45,077 nt of DNA from Oscillospiraceae bacterium (GCA_009784825.1 WQXO01000014.1:1-45077); one strand, 5' to 3'; shown: positions 18,516 through 27,354, counted from the stretch's first letter. The notes: a model not told the origin generated them from the letters alone. Translations and numbers: made by a program.

Positions 18516-18736
18516 ACAGCGGCTTCAACCTGCGAAAGAGCCACAAAATCCGGAATATACTTTTTATCCTCTTCGTCCATATCCACAACACATAACTCAA
18601 TAACCTCTTTGAGATGTATGTGCAATTCTTCAATTGTATCAGCCTGCGTATGGGCACCCGGCACACCCGGTACAAATCCGACATACCCGCCGCTTTCATT
18701 ATCTCTTTCAATAACCACTGTAAAATTGCGTTTCAT
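18512..18736 (-). CDS. hicB: HicB-family antitoxin
   Basis: A 74-residue protein with the HicB partial RNase-H-like fold: FTVVIERDNESGGYVGFVPG, then HTQADTIEELHIHLKEVIEL. It neutralises the neighbouring HicA. No clear C-terminal DNA-binding domain fits in its short tail (DFVALSQVEAAV), so autoregulation is uncertain. It begins 18 nt after the secA stop, with GGAGGGG as ribosome site. Confidence 0.92.
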   Translation of the reverse strand: MKRNFTVVIERDNESGGYVGFVPGVPGAHTQADTIEELHIHLKEVIELCVVDMDEEDKKYIPDFVALSQVEAAV

Positions 18737-18754
18737 AACAACCCCTCCTAATAT

Positions 18755-21493
18755 CTAATTTCCACAGCACTTTTTAAACTTCTTCCCGCTTCCGCAGTGG
18801 CACGGGTCATTCGCCCCGATTTTCTCATTCGCCTTTCTCACAACGGTAACAATCTTCGCCCCCGCATTTGCCGCCTCCGGACGCATAACCTGCACCCTTT
18901 GAATGGGGTTCTCTTTTTGCAACCGAATGGTCAGCACCGCCCGCATAGTATCCTCACGAATAGAGGCAATCATCGCATCATACATGGCGAACCCCTCATG
19001 ACGATACTCGACAACGGGGTCTTTCCCGCCGCCCATAACCCGAAGATAAATCCCCTGTTTCAAGTCTGCCATAGCGTCGATGTGGTCCATCCACTTAGTA
19101 TCAACGTGCTTGAGCAGAATAACCCGCTCAACCTCACGCATGGTTTCCGCACCGAACTCGGTTTCCTTCTCGGCATATTTCGTAAACGCCCGTTCGAGTA
19201 ATTCATTAATAATATCGTCTTTTTCGACCTCGTTTAACTGTTCAATTTTATAGCGGAAATCGTCAGAGGTTGTCAAAACCCCCGCAAAGCTCTCCCGCAG
19301 TCCCGTAAGGTTCCAGTCGTCGGCAATATCCCCTTGGCAGAAGGTGTCAACAGTGTCCCGAATAGTTTCTTCAATCATCTGTTTAATGCTTTCGCCGACG
19401 TCCTCCCCGTTAAGAACCTTACCACGTTGTTTGTAAATCGTCATTCTCTGCTGAGACATAACATCGTCAAAATCAAGGACGTTTTTCCGGATTGAAAAGT
19501 TCCTGCCCTCCACTTTTTTCTGGGAATTCTCAATCGTTTTCGACAGCACCCGATTTTGAATGGGCATATCCTCTTCTAATTTAAGCGTCTCCATCATATT
19601 TTGAATTCGCTCCCCACCGAACAACCGCATTAAATCGTCCTCGAGCGAAATGAAGAAACGGCTCTCCCCCGGGTCTCCCTGCCTGCCGGCACGCCCACGA
19701 AGCTGATTGTCAATTCGCCTTGACTCGTGCCGCTCTGTACCGAGAATAAACAGCCCGCCCGCCTGCTTAACCTCATTAGCCTCGGGGACGATTTCCTGCT
19801 TATATTTCTCGAAAAGCTCCTTAAACATCTTGCGTGCGTTAATGACCTGTTCATCGTCGGTTTCCGCAAATCCGGTTGCCTCCCCGATTAAGTTTTCAAT
19901 AACATCCTCGTCCAAGCCGGACTTTTTTAAGTCCTTACGCATTTGTGCCCGTGCGAGGAACTCGGCGTTCCCGCCTAACATAATATCAGTACCACGCCCC
20001 GCCATGTTTGTGGCAATAGTGACAGCGTTTTTCTTACCCGCCTGTGCCACAATTTCCGCCTCACGAGCGTGGTTCTTTGCGTTAAGAACCTCGTGTTTAA
20101 TCCCTTTTTTCTTGAGCAGCTTTGAAAGCAGCTCCGACTTTTCAATGGATATAGTACCCACAAGAACCGGCTGTCCCCTTTCGTGACACTCGACAATCTG
20201 CCGAATAGCAGCGGTATACTTGCCGTTCTCATTCTTATAAATCTGGTCATTGTGGTCTTCACGAACACATGGCATATTCGTCGGAATTTCCACCACGTCT
20301 AAGCGGTATATTCCACGGAATTCCTCTTCCTCGGTCATAGCCGTACCGGTCATTCCCGACAGCTTATCGTATAATCGGAAGAAATTCTGGAAGGTAATCG
20401 TCGCTAATGTCTTAGACTCGTTTTTGACTTTAACGCCCTCTTTCGCCTCAATAGCTTGGTGCAACCCCTCATTGAACCGCCGCCCGAGCATTAACCGCCC
20501 GGTGAACTCATCAACGATGATTATTTCCCCCTCTTTAACCACATAATCAACGTCTAACTTCATAATGCCCCGTGCCTTAATCGACTGGTTTACGTGGTGC
20601 AGGGTAGTAATGTTGTCTGCGTCCATTAGGTTTTCAATCCCGAAGAACGCCTCGGCTTTACGAACCCCCGACGGCAGAAGCGTAGCGGTACGTGCCTTTT
20701 CGTCCACGATATAGTCCCCGTCATAATAATCGTGTTCTTCCTTACTGTCAAGCTCAACTACCTTAACCATACGCAACGTCTTAGCTAATCTGTCCGCTTT
20801 TTCATATAAATCGGTGGACTTGTCACCCCTGCCGGAAATAATCAAGGGTGTACGTGCCTCGTCAATTAAAATCGAGTCAACCTCGTCAATGATTACAAAG
20901 TTATGCTCCCTTTGAACCTTGTCGGCTTTGTTAATGCACATGTTATCTCTGAGATAATCGAACCCGAACTCGTTATTCGTCCCATAGGTTATATCGGAGT
21001 TATACGCCTCACGCCTGTCATTGTTGTCTTTCTCATGGACGATTAGTCCCACAGACATTCCTAAAAACCTAAACACCCTCCCGATTAACTCCGAACCGTA
21101 CTTAGCCAAATAATCGTTGACGGTTACAATATGCACACCGTTACCGGTGAGTGCGTTCAGGTATGCGGGCAATGCCGCCACGAAGGTTTTACCCTCACCG
21201 GTTTTCATCTCGGAAATCCGCCCCTGATGGAGAACAATTCCGCCGATTATCTGAACAGGATAAGGCTTAATCCCGATAACTCTCCACATCGCCTCACGGC
21301 AGACGGCGAACGCATCAGGCAAAATATCATTAAGGGTTTCCCCTTTGTCCAAGCGTGATTTTAAAATATCGGTCTGTGCTTTCAAATCCTTGTCAGACAT
21401 AGCTTTATACTTTGGCTCAAGGTCAAGTGCCTTTTGTTTAATCGGCTCTATCCGCTTTAATTCTTTCTCAGAATAGCTTTTAAAAAGTTTCAT
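18755..21493 (-). CDS. secA: Preprotein translocase ATPase SecA
   Basis: A 912-residue motor that drives unfolded proteins through SecYEG. Walker A is MKTGEGKT, the Walker B/DEAD-type box is VIIDEVDSILIDEARTPLII, and the second nucleotide domain carries NMAGRGTDIMLGG and HESRRIDNQLRGRAGRQGD. The C-terminal zinc motif CHCGSGKKFKKCC is intact. Length is normal. The start ATG at 21493 lies behind a consensus promoter. It is the first gene of a co-directional run secA-hicB-hicA-lipoprotein-PBP1A-nagB with very short gaps. Confidence 0.98.
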   Translation of the reverse strand: MKLFKSYSEKELKRIEPIKQKALDLEPKYKAMSDKDLKAQTDILKSRLDKGETLNDILPDAFAVCREAMWRVIGIKPYPVQIIGGIVLHQGRISEMKTGEGKTFVAALPAYLNALTGNGVHIVTVNDYLAKYGSELIGRVFRFLGMSVGLIVHEKDNNDRREAYNSDITYGTNNEFGFDYLRDNMCINKADKVQREHNFVIIDEVDSILIDEARTPLIISGRGDKSTDLYEKADRLAKTLRMVKVVELDSKEEHDYYDGDYIVDEKARTATLLPSGVRKAEAFFGIENLMDADNITTLHHVNQSIKARGIMKLDVDYVVKEGEIIIVDEFTGRLMLGRRFNEGLHQAIEAKEGVKVKNESKTLATITFQNFFRLYDKLSGMTGTAMTEEEEFRGIYRLDVVEIPTNMPCVREDHNDQIYKNENGKYTAAIRQIVECHERGQPVLVGTISIEKSELLSKLLKKKGIKHEVLNAKNHAREAEIVAQAGKKNAVTIATNMAGRGTDIMLGGNAEFLARAQMRKDLKKSGLDEDVIENLIGEATGFAETDDEQVINARKMFKELFEKYKQEIVPEANEVKQAGGLFILGTERHESRRIDNQLRGRAGRQGDPGESRFFISLEDDLMRLFGGERIQNMMETLKLEEDMPIQNRVLSKTIENSQKKVEGRNFSIRKNVLDFDDVMSQQRMTIYKQRGKVLNGEDVGESIKQMIEETIRDTVDTFCQGDIADDWNLTGLRESFAGVLTTSDDFRYKIEQLNEVEKDDIINELLERAFTKYAEKETEFGAETMREVERVILLKHVDTKWMDHIDAMADLKQGIYLRVMGGGKDPVVEYRHEGFAMYDAMIASIREDTMRAVLTIRLQKENPIQRVQVMRPEAANAGAKIVTVVRKANEKIGANDPCHCGSGKKFKKCCGN

Positions 21494-21525
21494 TTGTCAC
21501 GTTCCTTAAAATTTTGATAATATAT

Positions 21526-21554
21526 ATTATACACCTATAAAGAGTATTTGTCAA
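21526..21554 (-). promoter_or_regulatory. Promoter of secA
   Basis: Minus strand: -35 TTGACA (21549-21554), 17-nt spacer, -10 TATAAT (21526-21531). It is divergent from the prfA promoter; the -35 boxes are 6 nt apart. Confidence 0.85.
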
Positions 21555-21560
21555 TATTTC

Positions 21561-21589
21561 TTGACGTAACCGCCAAATTATGTTATAAT
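21561..21589 (+). promoter_or_regulatory. Promoter of the prfA operon
   Basis: -35 TTGACG (21561-21566), 17-nt spacer, -10 TATAAT (21584-21589), followed by GGAGGAATT and the prfA ATG. Confidence 0.85.
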
Positions 21590-21609
21590 TCAAACATTAT
21601 GGAGGAATT

Positions 21610-22677
21610 ATGATAGACAAACTTAAACTTGCGGAACAGCGTTACACCGAGCTTGAAACGCTTTTAGCTGATGCTGGGGTTATTGCCGACCAGAAGAAAT
21701 ACCGTGACTGTATGCGGGAATACAAGGGTATGACCCCATTAATCGAAAAATACAGGGAATATGTCAAAGCCGAGGAAAACCACGCCGAAGCAAGGGAGCT
21801 TCTCGGTGAATCCGGCTTAGACACCGATTTTCGGGAAATGGCACAGCTTCAATTCGATGAAGCTCGTGAAAACATGGAAAAATTCGCCGACGAACTGAAA
21901 GTGCTTTTACTACCCCGTGACCCCGACGACGACCGCAACGTAATAATCGAAATCCGTGGCGGTGCAGGCGGGGAGGAGGCGGCATTATTCGTCAACACGC
22001 TCTACAGAATGTATTCCATGTATGCCGCCCTGAAGAACTGGAAAATTGAGGTAGTCAACTCCAACCCCACGGAATTAGGCGGATACAAGGAAATCAGCTT
22101 TTCTGTTGAGGGTGAGGGGGCTTATGCCAAGTTGAAATATGAAAGCGGGGGTCACAGAGTTCAGCGTGTTCCCGAAACCGAGTCACAAGGGAGAATTCAC
22201 ACATCATTGGTCACAGTAGCAGTATTGCCCGAAGTTGAGGAAGTAGACGTGGAAATCAACCCCGCCGACTTAGAAATTCAAACCTTCCGTGCTTCTGGAG
22301 CGGGCGGTCAGCATATTAACAAGACAGAATCTGCTATTCGTGTAATCCATAAACCGTCAGGCGTAATTGTGGAATGTCAGGAGGAACGCTCACAGCACAA
22401 GAACAAGGACAAAGCCATGAAAATGCTCTACAGTAAGTTATATGAAGCGAAAATGACCGAACAAACCGACAAAATCGCCGCCGAGCGGAAAATTCAGGTA
22501 GGCTCGGGCGACCGTTCGGAGAAAATCAGAACTTATAACTTCCCGCAAAGCCGTGTTTCCGACCACAGAATAAAGCTGACACTGCATAAGTTAGAGGCAG
22601 TTTTAAACGGCGACTGTGACGAAATATTTGAAGCATTGGCAGTCGCAGACAATGCAGCGAAGCTAATTAACAGTTGA
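21610..22677 (+). CDS. prfA: Peptide chain release factor 1
   Basis: A 355-residue class I release factor. The peptidyl-tRNA hydrolysis motif GGQ is in SGAGGQHINKTESA. The codon-recognition position reads PET (VPETESQGRIHTS), matching the PxT of RF1 (UAA/UAG) and not the SPF of RF2. The N-terminal coiled region and length are normal. It heads a five-gene plus-strand operon; its TGA overlaps the ATG of the next gene (TGATG). The usual neighbour prmC is absent here; Sua5, another translation-related factor, follows. Confidence 0.95.
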   Translation: MIDKLKLAEQRYTELETLLADAGVIADQKKYRDCMREYKGMTPLIEKYREYVKAEENHAEARELLGESGLDTDFREMAQLQFDEARENMEKFADELKVLLLPRDPDDDRNVIIEIRGGAGGEEAALFVNTLYRMYSMYAALKNWKIEVVNSNPTELGGYKEISFSVEGEGAYAKLKYESGGHRVQRVPETESQGRIHTSLVTVAVLPEVEEVDVEINPADLEIQTFRASGAGGQHINKTESAIRVIHKPSGVIVECQEERSQHKNKDKAMKMLYSKLYEAKMTEQTDKIAAERKIQVGSGDRSEKIRTYNFPQSRVSDHRIKLTLHKLEAVLNGDCDEIFEALAVADNAAKLINS

Positions 22678-23693
22678 TGATGAAAACAATCATTAATAAA
22701 CCATCTCCCCCCATAATACTCGAAGCCGTTGACCTGCTCAAATCCGGTGACATAGTCGCACTCCCCACTGAAACCGTCTACGGACTTGCGGGGAATGCGT
22801 TGAACCCGTCAGCAATCGAAAAAATCTTCACCGCCAAGAACCGCCCGCAGGACAACCCCCTAATCGTCCACGTCACAGGGATGGACATGGTTCAAGGATT
22901 GGGTTTAGAAATCCCCGAAATCGCTCACAGGCTCGCCGAAAAATTCTGGGTGCCGAGCCGGCACGGGCAAGCCGCCTGCGGCGGACCGCTGTCAATGATA
23001 TTGCGTAAAACTAATAACACCGTCCCCCCCGAAGTAAGCTGCGGACTTGACTCTGTCGCCGTGCGTGTCCCCGACAGTCCGATTATGCTCGAAATTATCG
23101 AAAAATGCGGGTTTCCCCTTGCCGCTCCCTCAGCGAACTTATCAGGCTCACCCAGCCCCACAACAGCACAACACGTCTTCGCCGATTTAGGTGGAAAAAT
23201 CCCGTTAATCGTCGACGGCGGCGAATGTCGCATAGGTTTAGAGAGTACAGTTATAATTTTTGAGCAGAATATGGGTTTAGAAAATGTAGGGGGTGATGCC
23301 CACATCACCCCGCAAAATAACCAAACCAAAATAAAAATCCTACGTCCCGGTGCAATCACCGCAGAAATGTTACAAGAATTCGCTCCTGTAATAATTGATG
23401 ATGTCGTCGTAGGGGCGAACTGTGTTCGCCCGCCAATCTCGCCGGGTGTTTCACACCGCCACTATTCCCCGAAAGCTGAGGTAATTGCCGTAATCGGTGA
23501 ATTACCAATTGCAGAACACACTATCGAAACCCCCGAAGCCCATACCCTCTACGCACAATTGCGGAAATTCGACGAATTAGGTGCAGAAAAAATCTACATC
23601 AAGCTCCCCGAAAAAGCAGGCATAGGCTTGGCGTTATACAACCGCATAATCCGTGCGGCGAATTTTAATATAATCGGTAACACAAATGAATAA
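22677..23693 (+). CDS. Threonylcarbamoyl-AMP synthase (Sua5/YrdC/YwlC) with palindromic repeats read in frame
   Basis: A 338-residue enzyme making threonylcarbamoyl-AMP from threonine, bicarbonate and ATP, the first step of t6A37 tRNA modification. The YrdC domain shows ALPTETVYGLAGNALNPSAI, then KIFTAKNRPQDNPLIVHV. LESTVI and ILRPGAIT mark its end, and a C-terminal Sua5 domain follows after SPGVSHRHYSPKAEV. I prefer the ATG overlapping the prfA stop (22677). Two perfect palindromic repeats lie inside: residues about 204-212 (VGGDAHITP) and 245-253 (VGANCVRPP) are encoded by them, at the loop before ILRPGAIT and in the interdomain linker. Both keep the frame. The gene overlaps coaE by 8 nt. 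Confidence 0.92.
   Translation: MMKTIINKPSPPIILEAVDLLKSGDIVALPTETVYGLAGNALNPSAIEKIFTAKNRPQDNPLIVHVTGMDMVQGLGLEIPEIAHRLAEKFWVPSRHGQAACGGPLSMILRKTNNTVPPEVSCGLDSVAVRVPDSPIMLEIIEKCGFPLAAPSANLSGSPSPTTAQHVFADLGGKIPLIVDGGECRIGLESTVIIFEQNMGLENVGGDAHITPQNNQTKIKILRPGAITAEMLQEFAPVIIDDVVVGANCVRPPISPGVSHRHYSPKAEVIAVIGELPIAEHTIETPEAHTLYAQLRKFDELGAEKIYIKLPEKAGIGLALYNRIIRAANFNIIGNTNE
23285..23312. repeat. Palindromic repeat, type 1 copy, inside sua5
   Basis: A 28-nt element beginning TGTAGGGGGTGATG. GGGGTGATG (23290-23298) pairs with CATCACCCC (23303-23311) around a CCCA loop: a 9-bp perfect stem. It is identical over 28 nt to 31971-31998. It is translated in frame as VGGDAHITP. Confidence 0.88.
23409..23433. 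repeat. Palindromic repeat, type 2 copy, inside sua5
   Basis: A 25-nt element. GGGCGAAC (23413-23420) pairs with GTTCGCCC (23424-23431) around TGT. It is identical over 25 nt to 26269-26293. It is translated in frame as VGANCVRP. Confidence 0.88.
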
Positions 23694-24261
23694 TTTCAAT
23701 CAAAAAAATATAATAGGCTTAACCGGAATGTCGGGAGCAGGGAAAACTCAAGCCTCCCGAATTTTCGCCGAACGCGGATTTTTTGTAATCAACTGCGACA
23801 AACAAGCCAAAATCACCTTAGAAAAACCCCAATGCACCAACGGAATAAAAGCCATGTTCCCGAATGTGAACAACAAAACCGAATTGACATACACGGTTTT
23901 TTCAGACAAAGAAAAACTGAAGAAATACGAAAATTTCGTGTTTCCGTATATAATTTTCGATATTATTAACTTAATAATCACCTGTGAAAAAACCGATATA
24001 TTGTTAGACGCACCGACACTTTTCCAAAGCGGAGCGGATGATTTATGCCGCAAAATTGTCGCAATAATCGCCGAGAAAGAAACCGTCATAACCCGCATAA
24101 CAAAACGTGACAATGTGCCGGAGGAATTGGCGTTACTCAGATTAAATTCACAACCGAATGCGGATTTTTTCAGAAAAAATGCAGATTATATAATTGAGAA
24201 TAATATGAGTATAAAAAAATTAGAAAAACACACTAATGAAGTAATAGACGGGCTGATTTAA
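23686..24261 (+). CDS. coaE: Dephospho-CoA kinase
   Basis: A 191-residue P-loop kinase for the last step of coenzyme A synthesis, phosphorylating the ribose 3'-OH of dephospho-CoA. The P-loop is GLTGMSGAGKT near residue 11. LDAPTLFQSGADDLCRKIVA, RITKRDNVPEE and the C-terminal NADYIIENNMS are family segments. The P-loop departs slightly from the usual GLTGGIGSGKS. Its ATG lies 8 nt inside the end of sua5, so it is translationally coupled. Confidence 0.88.
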   Translation: MNNFNQKNIIGLTGMSGAGKTQASRIFAERGFFVINCDKQAKITLEKPQCTNGIKAMFPNVNNKTELTYTVFSDKEKLKKYENFVFPYIIFDIINLIITCEKTDILLDAPTLFQSGADDLCRKIVAIIAEKETVITRITKRDNVPEELALLRLNSQPNADFFRKNADYIIENNMSIKKLEKHTNEVIDGLI

Positions 24262-24265
24262 AAAC

Positions 24266-24850
24266 ATGACAGACAAAAAATTCAAAATCACAAGAACAAT
24301 ATTAATTCTGCTGATAATCGCCGTAACAAGCCTGTTATTGGTGAATATCGGGTTATATCTTCATCATGAATACCTGCTCAAAACTCACCCCCTTGAATAC
24401 AGTGACTTAGTCGAAAAATACGCCCAAGAGCACAATCTCGACAAATATCTCATATACGCTGTCATAAAAACCGAAAGCAGCTTCAACCCAGAAGCCGAAT
24501 CCCATATGGGAGCGAGGGGGCTAATGCAGATTATGCCCGACACGTTTGACTGGCTGAAGGACTATCGAAAGTTAGACGGTGAAACCTTCGACGATATGTT
24601 CATTCCCGAGGTGAATATTCAACACGGGAGTTACCTAATCGCATACCACATGGGCAGGTATAATAATATTAATAACTCACTCGCCGCCTACCATGCGGGA
24701 AACGGAAATGTCAACGAATGGTTGCAAAATCCCGAATACTCGGCGGACGGCATAAGCTTAGATAAAATTCCCGCAGCCGACACCGCACATTACGTCAATA
24801 AAGTAAACAAAGCATACGAAACATATAAAGAATTATACAGGGGGAACTAA
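24266..24850 (+). CDS. Membrane-anchored lytic transglycosylase (SLT domain)
   Basis: A 194-residue protein with one N-terminal membrane helix (residues about 10-31) and an extracytoplasmic SLT (Slt70/MltE-like) domain. The catalytic Glu is in KTESSFNPEAESHMGARGLM, followed by QIMPDTFDWL and AAYHAGNGNVNEWL. It cleaves the MurNAc-GlcNAc bond to leave 1,6-anhydro ends. It is fourth in the prfA operon, 4 nt after coaE. Its short length shows no extra binding domain. Confidence 0.93.
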   Translation: MTDKKFKITRTILILLIIAVTSLLLVNIGLYLHHEYLLKTHPLEYSDLVEKYAQEHNLDKYLIYAVIKTESSFNPEAESHMGARGLMQIMPDTFDWLKDYRKLDGETFDDMFIPEVNIQHGSYLIAYHMGRYNNINNSLAAYHAGNGNVNEWLQNPEYSADGISLDKIPAADTAHYVNKVNKAYETYKELYRGN

Positions 24851-24852
24851 CC

Positions 24853-26253
24853 ATGGCTGAAAACAAAAAAATCAAGGATTTAAAATCGAAACTGCTCTAT
24901 GAAAAACAGAACGTCCACAAAACCTTAACCAATGAGGAAATCACAGCCGCCGACAATTTTTGTGAGGGGTATAAGGCATTTCTCGACAACGGGAAAACCG
25001 AAAGGCTCGCTTGTAATGCGGCAATCACAATTGCCGAAAAAGCAGGGTTCAAGGAATTCGTGCAAGGAAAGAAATATAAAGCAGGCTCAAAAATCTATGT
25101 CAATAACAGGGGCAAATCGCTTATCCTTGCAATAATCGGTAAAGAAAGCGTAGCTAATGGTGTTAATATAATCGCCTCACATATAGACTCGCCGAGGTTA
25201 GACTTAAAGCAAAACCCGCTTTATGAAGACGGGGGAATGGCTTATTTCAAAACCCACTACTACGGCGGAATAAAGAAATACCAGTGGACAGCAGTGCCGC
25301 TCGCCTTACACGGAGTAATTCTGAAAGCCGACGGAACAGCGGTAACAATATGCATAGGTGAGGACGATAATGACCCCGTATTCTGCGTAACAGATTTACT
25401 GCCCCACTTAGCGGATGCACAATACAAACGCCCCGCAAAGGACTTAATAAAAGGCGAGGAGCTTAATATCCTAATCGGCTCACGCCCGTTCAAGGACAAT
25501 AAAGAAACCGACACGATTAAACTCGGTATAATGAAACTGCTTAACGAAAAATACGGCATAACCGAGCGGGACTTCGTATCAGCGGAATTAGAAGCCGTGC
25601 CCGCCTCAAAAGCCCGTGACATAGGGTTTGACAAATCATTGGTGGGGGCTTACGGGCAGGACGACCGTGTCTGTGCATACACTTCATTAATGGCGGCAAT
25701 AGAAACAAAATCCCCGAACAAGACATTAGTGTGTGTCTTAGCCGACAAGGAAGAAATCGGGAGCTACGGCAACACAGGATTAGGCTCATTAGCGTTGGAA
25801 TACTTCATAACCGATTTAGCCGATATGGAGAATATCCCCGTCCGCCGTGTATTATCGAAATCGAAGTGCCTTTCCGCCGATGTAAGTGCAGGGTTCGACC
25901 CGACATTCCCCGACGTTTCCGAAAAAAATAACGCCGCTTTTATAAACTGCGGCGTGGTAATATCGAAATTCTTCGGAGCAAGGGGAAAAGCAGGGACAAA
26001 TGATGCAAGTGCGGAATATATCGGGGAAATTCGACAGCTTTTCGACAAGAACAATATAATCTGGCAAACAGCAGAAATGGGTAAGGTTGACGCAGGTGGT
26101 GCAGGAACAGTCGCAATGCTGATTGCCAAAATGGACGTAGACACGGTTGATATAGGTGTCCCCGTTTTATCAATGCACTCGCCAATGGAGGTCACCGCAA
26201 AATCAGACATATATATGGCATATAAATCGTTCAAGGCGTTTTATGACAATTGA
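24853..26253 (+). CDS. M18-family aminopeptidase
   Basis: A 466-residue dinuclear-zinc aminopeptidase. Metal-ligand regions are ASHIDSPRLDLKQNPLY, VGAYGQDDRVCAYTSL, CVLADKEEIGSYGNTG and, near the C-terminus, VPVLSMHSPMEV with a final His. This family trims N-terminal acidic or neutral residues from peptides in the cytoplasm. The ATG at 24853 follows the slt stop by 2 nt. The last codons and stop (GACAATTGA) lie in a heptad repeat array that runs into a palindromic element, which probably forms the 3' end of the operon. Confidence 0.93.
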   Translation: MAENKKIKDLKSKLLYEKQNVHKTLTNEEITAADNFCEGYKAFLDNGKTERLACNAAITIAEKAGFKEFVQGKKYKAGSKIYVNNRGKSLILAIIGKESVANGVNIIASHIDSPRLDLKQNPLYEDGGMAYFKTHYYGGIKKYQWTAVPLALHGVILKADGTAVTICIGEDDNDPVFCVTDLLPHLADAQYKRPAKDLIKGEELNILIGSRPFKDNKETDTIKLGIMKLLNEKYGITERDFVSAELEAVPASKARDIGFDKSLVGAYGQDDRVCAYTSLMAAIETKSPNKTLVCVLADKEEIGSYGNTGLGSLALEYFITDLADMENIPVRRVLSKSKCLSADVSAGFDPTFPDVSEKNNAAFINCGVVISKFFGARGKAGTNDASAEYIGEIRQLFDKNNIIWQTAEMGKVDAGGAGTVAMLIAKMDVDTVDIGVPVLSMHSPMEVTAKSDIYMAYKSFKAFYDN

Positions 26254-26265
26254 CAATATACAATT
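26245..26265 (+). repeat. 7-nt-period array at the M18 peptidase stop codon
   Basis: GACAATT GACAATA TACAATT, three heptads. The stop TGA (26251-26253) of the upstream gene is formed across the first two units. It is followed 3 nt later by a palindromic element. Confidence 0.75.
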
Positions 26266-26268
26266 AAT

Positions 26269-26293
26269 GTAGGGGCGAACTGTGTTCGCCCGC
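26269..26293. repeat. Palindromic repeat, type 2 copy, between converging genes
   Basis: Identical over 25 nt to 23409-23433, with an 8-bp stem GGGCGAAC/GTTCGCCC and a TGT loop. It sits between the plus-strand M18 gene and minus-strand yihY and could act as a transcript-end hairpin, though no T-run follows. Confidence 0.88.
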
Positions 26294-26301
26294 TTTCATT
26301 T

Positions 26302-27183
26302 TTAACCCTTCTTCCTCTCCGCTAACTTCCTCTTGACATATTCCCTCACGCTTAATATCCCGATTCGTTTACTTTGCAAATACACATTTGCCTGAGCCCC
26401 GAGGAACAGAATATACATGCAGAAATACAACCACAGCATAAGAATAACAGCGGCGGCTAAGCTCCCGTAAACCGCACCGAAATCCGAAAACCTGTCGATA
26501 TACATTGAGAACAACGCAGAAAACCCCAACCACCCGACAGCACTTAATATCGCACCCGGCATTTCCGATAAAAAGCGGGTTTTACGCTCAGGAACCACAG
26601 TATACACGAACATAAAAAACAGGATTAAGACTAACAAAAACACAGCCCACCGCAGGTTCAGCATAACCTCGCTCAACCCCGGAATATCAAGCCACGAAAC
26701 CAACCAATCGTTAATTCGCCTACCGAAGACTAATATGCCTAATGAAACAATCACAATTATCTGCAGCACAAAAACATAAACCACCGCAGTCAATCTCAAA
26801 AGGAGGGGGCTGCGTTTTTCTTCGGTTCCGTAAACCTGATTAAGCCCTTGAATTATCGCAAACAAACACCGTGAAGCCGCCCATATTGCCGAAACACCCG
26901 CCGCACTCAAAAACGCACCGGAGGCGGATTTCCCCGCAAGCTCCTTCAAAATATCGTTGATGAAATCGGTAATCACCGAGCTCAGCGGATTATCGTTTAA
27001 TTCCTGTTGAATATTAATTTCAAAAGGGAAAAACCGCACTAATGTAACCAACAACAGCATAAAAGGAAAAAACGAAGTTATGACAAAGAAAGCCGCTTGT
27101 GCCGAATGGGCATTAACGGAATCCCGTCTTAACTTCGTTGAAATTTCTTTAATTTCTGTCCGTAGCTTTTTTAAAAATGCCAT
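26302..27183 (-). CDS. YihY/BrkB-family inner membrane protein
   Basis: A 293-residue protein with about six membrane helices. The family signatures are HSAQAAFFVITSFFPFMLLL, then LAGKSASGAFLSAAGVSAIWAA and FSDFGAVYGSLAAAVILMLW. It was once called RNase BN, but that assignment was withdrawn for this family; its true role is unknown, with transport suggested. The ATG at 27183 directly abuts the stop of the small zinc-ribbon gene (TAAATG). It is last in the operon S51-like, tgt, zinc ribbon, yihY. Confidence 0.92.
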   Translation of the reverse strand: MAFLKKLRTEIKEISTKLRRDSVNAHSAQAAFFVITSFFPFMLLLVTLVRFFPFEINIQQELNDNPLSSVITDFINDILKELAGKSASGAFLSAAGVSAIWAASRCLFAIIQGLNQVYGTEEKRSPLLLRLTAVVYVFVLQIIVIVSLGILVFGRRINDWLVSWLDIPGLSEVMLNLRWAVFLLVLILFFMFVYTVVPERKTRFLSEMPGAILSAVGWLGFSALFSMYIDRFSDFGAVYGSLAAAVILMLWLYFCMYILFLGAQANVYLQSKRIGILSVREYVKRKLAERKKG

Positions 27184-27354
27184 TTACTCGTCCCGGTTAA
27201 TTTTATTCCAATCCCGTGCGGCATAATCCTGCGTCGCCGATTCACGTGCAGTCTTTCCGCAGGTTCTGCAAGAGGCGTAATACATTCCCGAAAACGGGTC
27301 TAACTTAACCTCCGCTCTACCATCACAGCTCTTACATTTAAGCAGGTCGTCCAT
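27184..27354 (-). CDS. Small zinc-ribbon protein, Lar-like
   Basis: A 56-residue protein, MDDLLKCKSCDGRAEVKLDP through CRTCGKTARESATQDYAARD to WNKINRDE. The two CxxC pairs (CKSC at 7-10, CRTC at 29-32), the central YYAS and the closing A..DWN match the pattern of the Lar (restriction alleviation) family: CPfCGg...v.C..CGa.t....a...WN. Start ATG 27354 follows GGGGAGG. The stop touches the yihY start, and tgt ends 23 nt upstream, so it is translated within the tgt operon. Lar proteins moderate type I restriction in E. coli/Rac prophage; whether this one does so is unknown. Confidence 0.78.
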   Translation of the reverse strand: MDDLLKCKSCDGRAEVKLDPFSGMYYASCRTCGKTARESATQDYAARDWNKINRDE

